Of a DNA stretch of 64,000 nucleotides, positions 39,801-48,800 are shown piece by piece. Both the position numbers and the translations under genes were made by a program. This stretch comes from Capitulum mitella. Lineage: Eukaryota > Arthropoda > Thecostraca > Pollicipedomorpha > Pollicipedidae. Location of the stretch: positions 6,925,822 through 6,989,821 of the forward strand of contig CP099842.1 in the NCBI GenBank assembly GCA_030062745.1, given 5' to 3'. The stretch's first letter is position 1. Each line of letters opens with the position of its first letter. Under the pieces are notes generated by a model, which made no database searches, had not been told where the DNA came from, and worked only from the letters and a program-made list of their open reading frames with translations.

Positions 39801-42800
39801 GGTGGCGGCGAGCCTGCAAACATGCAGGGTGCATGCAGCGTTCGACAGGCGGGCTTCCGAGCACGCTGTCACGTGCGCGGAGTTCCGGCGAACGTGAACG
39901 GAACACCTGGTCCGGCGGACACCGCCGACGGTGCCAGGCTCCATGTAAGGCGACGGCTGCTGCGGCCGCGCTGGCGGCGGCCGGGCGGGCTGGCCGCTCG
40001 GCGTCAGACAGGAGCTGCTCCGGAGGAAGGACCCGCTCGGGCCCGTTCCGACCCGCCGCTCTCCCGCCGGTGCCGCGACGTGACTGGAGCGCCGGCGACG
40101 CAGCCTTGACGGCAGCCGGGGAGGAGCGTGGCGGCGGCTCGATTTACGGCGCGGCGCCGGCCACACAGCCGGTGACCCACTGACCCAGCGGCGCCGAGTC
40201 CTCGCCGGCGCACGTGAGCGCCGTCCGCCGGCGCTAATCGGGCCGTTTTCGATCGCAGCCGGCGGGTCGGGTAACAGCGCTGGCCGGCCCGTGATTACGG
40301 ACGACGCGAGGCGAGGCCGGCGGCCGCGGACAATCGGCGGCGGCCCGGCGTCGCATCCCGCCGACGGACAGGGCGGACTCGGCGGACCACACGACCCCGC
40401 AGCATTCCGCCCACGGACACGGCGGACAAGGCAGACACGGCGGCCCTGACACGCCGTCCTTCATCGTAACAGAACCCGTTTCCGATATACGACGGGATAG
40501 GCGTAGGAGCAGCGGCAGTGACAGTATCCAAAAACGATGGCGACATTTCAACGTAAGGTTTGTGTTTCAATGAGAGGGAACGCATTAAAGCATGCCTCTG
40601 CCCTCAAAGTTTTGCGAGCCCCCAAACTCCCAGAAGACTGTACTTTGAATGACGGCAGAGTCCACCACTGCCGGCTGACCATGCATCGCAGGCCCACGAC
40701 CACCGGACGAGAGGGCCCCTGGCCCCGGGCGGCTCCCGGTCCGGCCCCGTCCGCGGCGTGCTCTGGACCGGCCGGTTACCCGGCGCCGGCGGTGTCGGGC
40801 CGGCCTTCAGATCGCCGATCAGTGCGGCCACCGCCGTGGACCTCACGGCCCGAGCTCGGCCCGCCCCGGGGAGCCGTCAGCCAGACGGCCGGGCCGGCCC
40901 GGAGATGGCCCGTCAGCCGGGCCGTAACCAGCGACGGACCGATCCGGCTAACAGGGAGACGGCTCGGCCGGCAGACGACGGCGGAGTGGACCTAGGACTG
41001 CCGGTCCTCGCAGCAGTACTGAGCCGCGGAGCAGCGGCACGGCCAGTCTGACACCTCGACCGCCGGCCGGCCCTCCCCCTCCCCCTCAATCAGCTGCCCG
41101 TCCGTTTACCAGCGGGCGCCAGGACAACACTCGCGACCTGCAGGGATGTCCGATTTATCTCCCGCTGAGTGGCGCCGCCGCGCCCGGCGGCCCCACACCC
41201 CGTCCGCCGCGCACGGGCCGGTCGCGCGTGAGCCGGTAGCGGCCGCCGCGCCGGCCCGTGCCAGGCCGTGATTTACAGGCCGATCGGATCGCGCCGAGGA
41301 CGGACGGACGCGCCGAGGCGTTATCTTGACGGCCGCCGGCCGCGACGACAGGTGTCACGTGACTCGCGCTGCGGACGGGCGCCGGCCGGCACCGACCGCT
41401 TCCACCACTGGACCCGGCCGCCGGGTGGTCCTGGTGGCAGCACTGGGACCGGGACGGGGACCGGGATCGGGACACACGGCGCGTTACGTAAGGCCGGCCC
41501 AGCACGCGCCGGCTGGTCCCGCTTATCGGTCCGTTTCCTAATGTATGAAGCACCGCATATCCACCTTGTCACGGCCTTCAATTCAAGCTATCTGCCATGC
41601 ATCACAGTTAATCTGGCTTTCAGGTCACAAACGGATTGTCTTTTTCGTTCCAGTTAGTCCACACGATGAACAATCTTGTACAGACGTGACTCGAACGGCA
41701 AGCAGCGTTTTAGCGGCCACTGAGCGTGGCGTTTTCACGGTTCGCAGGGCCTTGTGTCTATACAGTGGACTGACGCAGCTTTAACCAGCGCGGTGGCGGC
41801 ACCGGCCGGTCCCGTGCGCGTGTGTGCTGCTGCCTTTCGACAGCCGCGAAACAGAGGGGAGAGCCAATACTGGGGCTTCCTTCCCGAGCCCCAGGGGAGG
41901 AAACGCCGGGGACGGGACTGAACGGCCGACAGGAAATCCATCCCGACGCCCCTGCCCCGAGGACATGCGTAAATAATTCCCGAGGGAGGAGAAAAACCAA
42001 CACGGTGGCCACCAGAGGCGGCGAGTTTTCCGGACCCGCCGGGGCCGCCGTTCCTTCTAGTGGGACGGTCGGCAGGAGCCGCTGCTAGACTTCTTCCCGC
42101 AAGACAGTCGGCGGGAGCCGCCACCCCAGTGAGATGGTCCGCCCCCCCCCCCCTCCCCGTGAGAAGGTCCGCGGGATCCGCCACCCCCGTGAGACAGTCC
42201 TCACTCCCGCCAGAGAACCCCACGACCGAAGGCCGGCGCGCGGAAGGAAGCGGCCGCGAGGCTGCGGGGCCAGAGGCCAGGTGTCAGAGGGCGCGCCGCC
42301 GCCGTTTCCACGCTGCGGAAGGCATAAAGCCGACCCGTGCGCGGAGTCGGCGGCGCCGTGCCGGGCCGCGGACACCGACCGCGGACGGCCGTTCACACGG
42401 CGGAGGACGGCCCAGCGCGACAAAACCAGCCTACAGAGGCGCCGTCCCGGCCTTGGCATACTTGGCCGAAACATTGTCCCAGCAGATAACAGGGCGCCGA
42501 ATCGGATGATTTGACGGCGCGTGACGCGCGGAGACACGTGATCCGCGGCCTGTCACGGCTGGGTCCGAGCGGCCCGCACAGTGCGGCGCAGTCGGCAGCC
42601 GGCCAGCCCAGCTGCAACCGAGAGAGGCGGGGCGGCGCCGCCGCCGCCGCTGGAGCGCCGCACGCACGGTTCTGGCACGCCCAGCATTCCCACCTGTTCC
42701 TTAATAACTGCCCTCCCGACCAGTTCCGGCGGTGCAGGTCACAGCGGGAACGGCGGGCAGGGAATCACGGCAATAACCGAGCAGACGAGGTCAGCCGATC

Positions 42801-45800
42801 GCCGGCACTGCGGGAGCCGCGGCCGGCCATCCCGGCTCCTCGATCATTACTGGCTTTTATATTAGGCCTTATGAGTCGCCGGCGAGCGTTCGTTCGACGC
42901 CCGGATGTGGGGCGGTGCCCAGTTTCTGCTGAGCCCGGTCTCCGCTGCAGTGGGCGTACCTCGTCCCCCGGCGGACGCCACACGGCGCCGCCTTCCGACG
43001 GCCTGCGCTCCGTCTCACACCGGCACGGACGCCTGGCTCGATCGGCTGCGACGTTCCGAGCGCAGCTGAGTTATTGGCTGGCCGTCCGGGTCTCCGGCGG
43101 CGATGTGCGGGCCCTGATTTATCGCGCAGCTCCCCAGCTGAGCGCGGTGCCGGCGGGCAGCCGAGTGACGGCGGTCGGGCCGTCAAGCCCAACACACCGG
43201 CACCGGAACAAACAGGCCCGCCACTCGGCGGCGGCCGGCCATTACCGAGAGTGGCGCCCATCTGCGTGACCGCCCACCAATCGCCACTCGAGCCGTGCCT
43301 AGCCAGGCATGGATCCGCCCGCGACGGCGGCGGGCACCACCTGCCGCCGGCCGACCGGGCGGCGGGCCGGATCCAGGGCACGGTTCCCTCCACGGGGGAG
43401 GGGGGGGGCGCGGTCACCGGCCAGGCTGGGCCGGTGAGTCCCCTCTGGCCGGCCCGGGAGGACCAGCGGCGCTGATTCACGCCGGGCCACGCCTCGGCCG
43501 TGCAGCGGACGCTTCCGGCGCGTCGGTGCGGGCTGACCCTGACCCGGCACCGACACGCACCGTGGGCCGGTACGACCGGCCGGCCGCCCGGCCGCCGCCG
43601 CCGGCGACAGGGAGGCTCCCGCCGCCGGCGAGCCCACACGAGGTGTCACGGTCACACCCCGCCTCCGGCCGGCTACAGGCGAGACCGTCACGGGCCGGCA
43701 ACACGCCCGGAGGCCGGCCCGCTGACGGCCGGCCGCCCGCTGTACCGGCAACGACGCCGCAGTGACGATACGTGACCCGATCGGAGCACGCCAACGGCTG
43801 CCCCCGCACCGCTCCAGGACGTGTCAGGCGACCGGCACGTGAGCGGGTACTGACGCCACTACATCGGCGTCGATCGGCACCCTCCTGCAGGACGCAGCCG
43901 GCGACAGGACGGGGGGATTTCAGTCGGCGTCATCCGAGGTCGGAGCGGTGACCGTTGTCCGCATCACGCTGCCGGTTGCATACAACCAAGAAAAGAAACG
44001 GTACGGTATGGACTATCCGGAGTTTGATGTTCGGCTCGGCGCCGGCTGCTGAATCAGAAGATGTCAGGTTTCGTCAGTAGCCAACACGGCACGTCCGTCG
44101 TCACCAGGGCACGCCATTCGTCTCCAGGGCATGTCAGCGTCGCGTCACCGCGTGCCGCGACTCCGGACGACAGCCGACTTTGACCCATGGCTCACACCAC
44201 GACCGGCGAGGCCGGTCTGATGAATAACCCACTCCCGCATCCCCCGGCCGGCGCGGGTGTCAGCGCCTTTGACCTGGCTGCGACCCGTCGTGGACCTGAC
44301 GTCGCCGTCGACAGTTCGCACGTATCACGGCGGTGTCCCGGTAACTCCGCGACCCTCTCGGCCTCCCGAGACAGCTTCCCACGGAGACAGACCCCAAACG
44401 GCCGCCGCTTCCCACACCTCCCGACCCGGCACCTGAGCCAACAGCAGTCAAGGCTGCGTGATAAACCCCAGACGCCGCCCCTTCCCGGCCGCCAAGGCTC
44501 CTTGCACGTTTCCGCCGCTTCACCGTTGATTTATGCTAATGCCATCCTCCCCAGGCCGCGTCGTCCCGAAGCGGGTTAGACAAACGGGCCGCGGTGCGCC
44601 GGCCGGCCGCGGCGCACGCACCGGCCCGAGCAGACGGCGCCGGCGTGTCCTCCCCTGCCCGGCCGCCGCCAGTCGCCCGCGCCGGACCGCGCCGTCCAAA
44701 CCAAACACGCCGGAGGTGGCCGGCCGCGCGGGCACGCGCCGACACTCGGCGGCGGCACTTTGCGGCGGCGGTGCTCAGACGCGTCGCCGCTCGCCGCCCA
44801 TCGGTCCCTGTCGGCCGAGCGAACGCGCCTCGCCGGGCGGCAGCGGCCCGACGCCAGGCCGCCGCCCGGCCGGCCGCGTGTGCCGGCCGATAAGACGATA
44901 TCTGCGGGCGGCGCCGCCCCCAAACACCGCCACCGTGCCGCCGACAAACCGCCCTGGTAATGACGGGCGAGTCCATGCGCGGCGTGATCCGGCGAGGCGT
45001 TGAGCGTCGCGCCGGTGGTCCGCGCTCTCCGGCCCTTGCCGGTGTCGGTAACTGTGTCAGCCGGCAGTGTTTCGTTACCTGGGGCCGGACGGGCGTCGAG
45101 CAGCCGGCGCGCCACTTCCCAGCGTGTCGGACGCCGTTTGTCACGGGCGGGACGCGCCGACCCGGCCGGCCCGCCGGCCAGCCGCCGGCCGTTTTGCAAC
45201 GACGCCGGCCATTGGCCGGCCATTAATCAGCCGCGCGGCCACGCAGATGAATGGGCGCGCGCCGTGCGCCGGCACACGCGTCCCACGGCCACGGCGCGGC
45301 GTAAGCGGCGCGCTCCCGCCGCCGCCGGCGCCGCACAGGCGCGCCGAGCAGAACAGCACGCCGGTCGTGGCCGGTGCAGCGCGGCCCGCGGCGTCGGCGG
45401 TTAGTCGCGGCTGGCGGCGCGCGGGGCGACTAATGACGAGCCTCGCCCGCGCGGCGGCCGCGCCGAGCGTCGGCGCCCGCCCGCCGCGCCCGGTCGAGCG
45501 GTGGCGGATTGGGTTTCCGAGAAGGGCGACACGGAGCCGGCGGTGAGCCCGCACCAGCCGTGCTCCATGTCTCACGGGCGGCTGAGGCTGTGCTATCTGG
45601 AAGACGTAGGCACGGCACCGGCTCCAGCACCGATAGACATGCGGCTCCAGCCTCGTATCACGGCGGCGCTTCGGCGGCGATGATGAGCGCCGTACAAAGA
45701 GTCCCAGGCTTGACCGGCGTGCTTTGCTTGCACCGGTGCCCAAGCCGCGGCCGCTCCGACCACGTTTCGCCGCGGGCGTCCCGGCGGTGATTGTTTTAGA

Positions 45801-48800
45801 ACGACTGGGCAAGGACGCGGCGAGGCGTTTGATTAAGTGACTGGGGGCGGGCCTTCTGACTACCACGGCGTAAGTGTTTCCAAGTTGTGAATAGTCTGTC
45901 GGCAAGCCATCGATAACGGCTGAATAGCCCGCCGACGGAGGAGGGATTCAGGCGGTCGACGACACTCCTGCAGACGTAAATGCCAGGCAGTCTGTCTGCC
46001 GGGTCCCTCCTCGGACGTACGGCGGGCGCTGACCCGGAGGACGACCGGCTGCCGGGTGTTTCTGCCGCCGGAACGTCTCCGTCTCAAGACAGGAGACGCA
46101 GACCAGCAACGCGACCCGTCCCACCGCCGGCACCTTTCCGGCGCACGAGTACACGCCGCCAGCCGCCCGGAACGGGGCATCCGGTGGACGGGTCCTGGCC
46201 GGGCCGGGCCGGACCGGACCGACCGGACGGGAACGAACCGGACCGGGCCGGACGAACACAAAGGACGGCGACGGAGGGCACCGCCCGGTACGCCGTTCCC
46301 CACGGTGGCTCCCGCTGCAGCCGGGGTTTCGTTGCCCCCGATATGGCGGCGTGGCGTGCGAGGCGGCGTGCAGCGCGAGGTGTTAAGTGAAATACTTCAT
46401 TTCCCGCGCTCGGTCCGTGGCGGTTATTTCCTGCCCGGTGAACACTGCAGCGACGATGGATGGTGACAGACCACGAGCGGCCGTTGCCAGCTCCAGCTAT
46501 TCACGCTCCAACGAGGCCCCCACGTGCCAGCGCGTTTGAAAAAGGGATATCGTTCTTTACCATCTCGGATCCGGACACAAAACATACAACATGTTCTTCT
46601 GTATCGGACAATGTTGTCATGTAGTGGCGTACGTTGTCATGTAGTCGGAATATGTTGCCAAGAGGGACTCTTCCAGTCAAGGGGTCCCTCTTCGTTGGAG
46701 CCTCCTTTGGCCTTGAGGACCTATTCTGATGTCTCGTGGGGCCCGTTTTTGGCGTTTGATGCGCCCTACGGGCGCCTTACACCGCCCCAAAAAATACTGG
46801 GGCCTTCGGCACCACGGGGATTCACCATCTGCAGCAAAGGAAGGGGGTGGTATGGCCCCAAAAGCCCTACCCATGGATACGCCACTATTGTTATGATATC
46901 TGTCTGATGAACTTCAGTGAACTGCAGTACAAAGACTAGAATCCATCAGTTCCACGTGCCGGCTTGAACCCCTGAAGAGGACTCGATCGGCTAACTGGCA
47001 TGCGGAATGAGGAGCACAGCATCGCATGGGCGAGGCCTATGGCGACCGGACCAGCGACCGCCGACTGCACGACATATTTGAAAGTCCTCGCTCGACCGGC
47101 GATACGATCGGACCCCGTCTAGCAACAGCGTCCTGCCACCTGGCGTTGGCGGGCTGGTGCAGTTTGCTGGGCAGTTCCATGAAGACTTCCAGCAGGCGCA
47201 GGACGATAGGCATCGTACGCACGGACGGACAGGCAAGGCGAAGCACAGGGACAGGGCTGGGACAGTGAAGAGCCGAGGCGGTTTTTCCTGTGAATTCGTA
47301 GTTTCTCTCACGGGCCCCAGAGAACGCCAACGGCGGCAGCTGGCAGCTAGACGACTGACAGATTTCGTCCGCAGGAATCGAAGACGTGTCGCCGAAAAAC
47401 GGCAAATCAGCGGCAGAACACCCACTGAGCACCCCAGTAGCTAACATCAAAAGTACGACCACTGCCCTCGAGAGGACAAGGGACGGCAACACATGAAACC
47501 ATTGAACCCGCTCCCAACCGATCCACGCCTTGTTTTCGTCGGCGCGATTTCGCAAACACTTGACATCACCGTCTTCACGCCTCCGAAACCTCACAAAGGG
47601 ATGTTTTGCTTCGAAGCCGGCGCCTGGGCGTCGCCCGGTTCCGGAGGGATGACGTCACAGCTCACGATGAACGCCAAAATAGGGCCCGTTATAAAGAGGT
47701 AGCGAAGGTGACCGGAACCAGAACCGGTGTGGATGGCTACTGAAGGATTCCTTACATCTGTCCGCCCACCCGTCATTTTCCGTTACAATTACTGTGACGC
47801 TTAAGCCATCCTTGCTCCGGGGGGGGAGGGCGCTGGCTCGATTTAAGACTCCAATACGAACGAATCGTCGCAGGCATTTCAACCAAATGTGTTCACAGAA
47901 ACTACCCATGTCTGCTGTGTTTGATACCGTCGCCGTCACGGATTCACGACCGGCGAAGCCCGGCAGGCCATGGAGGGGGAGGGGGGAGAAAACCGGGGGA
48001 GCAGCTCCCCGCGGCCGCGCCAGGGTCACAGGGGCGGCAGACAGGGGGAAGCAGAGAGAGGCGGCCGGCCGACGCCGCGTCGCCCGCCGACGGATCGATA
48101 CGGCGTGAACGGACGACCGGACGACGGCGGCGGCGGCGGCGGAGGGGGCAACAGCCGGACGGCGCCGTCCCCCCCCCCCGCCCCTACATCGGCGCCAAGG
48201 GGTGCTTTGTTATGTTAGACCAGCATGTAATGCCGCAAAGGCACGAATGGGGCACAGTGGCATCGTGCCCGGTGACACTCAACATGTGCCGATTCCAACA
48301 AGATGCAACCGTGACCCTTACAAATCGCATTGCCCTCGCTGAGACGATGACGCTCTGCCCTGATGGACCCGCGCAGACCCGGGTCTGTACTGTCCACGGC
48401 CTGCCACCGGGCTCCAGCTCCGGCCAGCCAGAGCCCGGGGAGCGCCGCAGACCAGCAGAGCGCCGGTTGCGGACGGTCTCTATCACGACAGCCCGTCACC
48501 GAAGGCTTTTCAACTCCGGTCACGATCGCGAGCTGTTAAGGGCTTTGGCAGGGGGCTGAAGAATGATATTAACTGAGGGTCAAAAGGGATACAATGGGCA
48601 GTTTCTGTGACAGGTTGAGCGAGCCTAGGGTTATCACGAACAAACGTCATTAACTCGTAGAATATGATCTTAGAAGGATCGCTTCCCAAATATCTGTCAA
48701 ATAAGCCTCTCTACCACGAAAGCTCCGGCTCCAGCTGACACCTAGCAGTTTCGTATTGAAATGACCCTTCAGACTAACGCACAGTGCCGCAGCATCATCG

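Noticed and set aside
27400-46400. Many 100-270 residue frames on both strands
   Set aside because: They are Arg/Ala/Pro/Gly-rich, overlap on both strands and show no domain. Stop codons are simply rare in such GC-rich DNA.
46930-46990. tRNA-like B box (GGTTCAAGCC on the minus strand)
   Set aside because: No matching A box or cloverleaf could be drawn around it.
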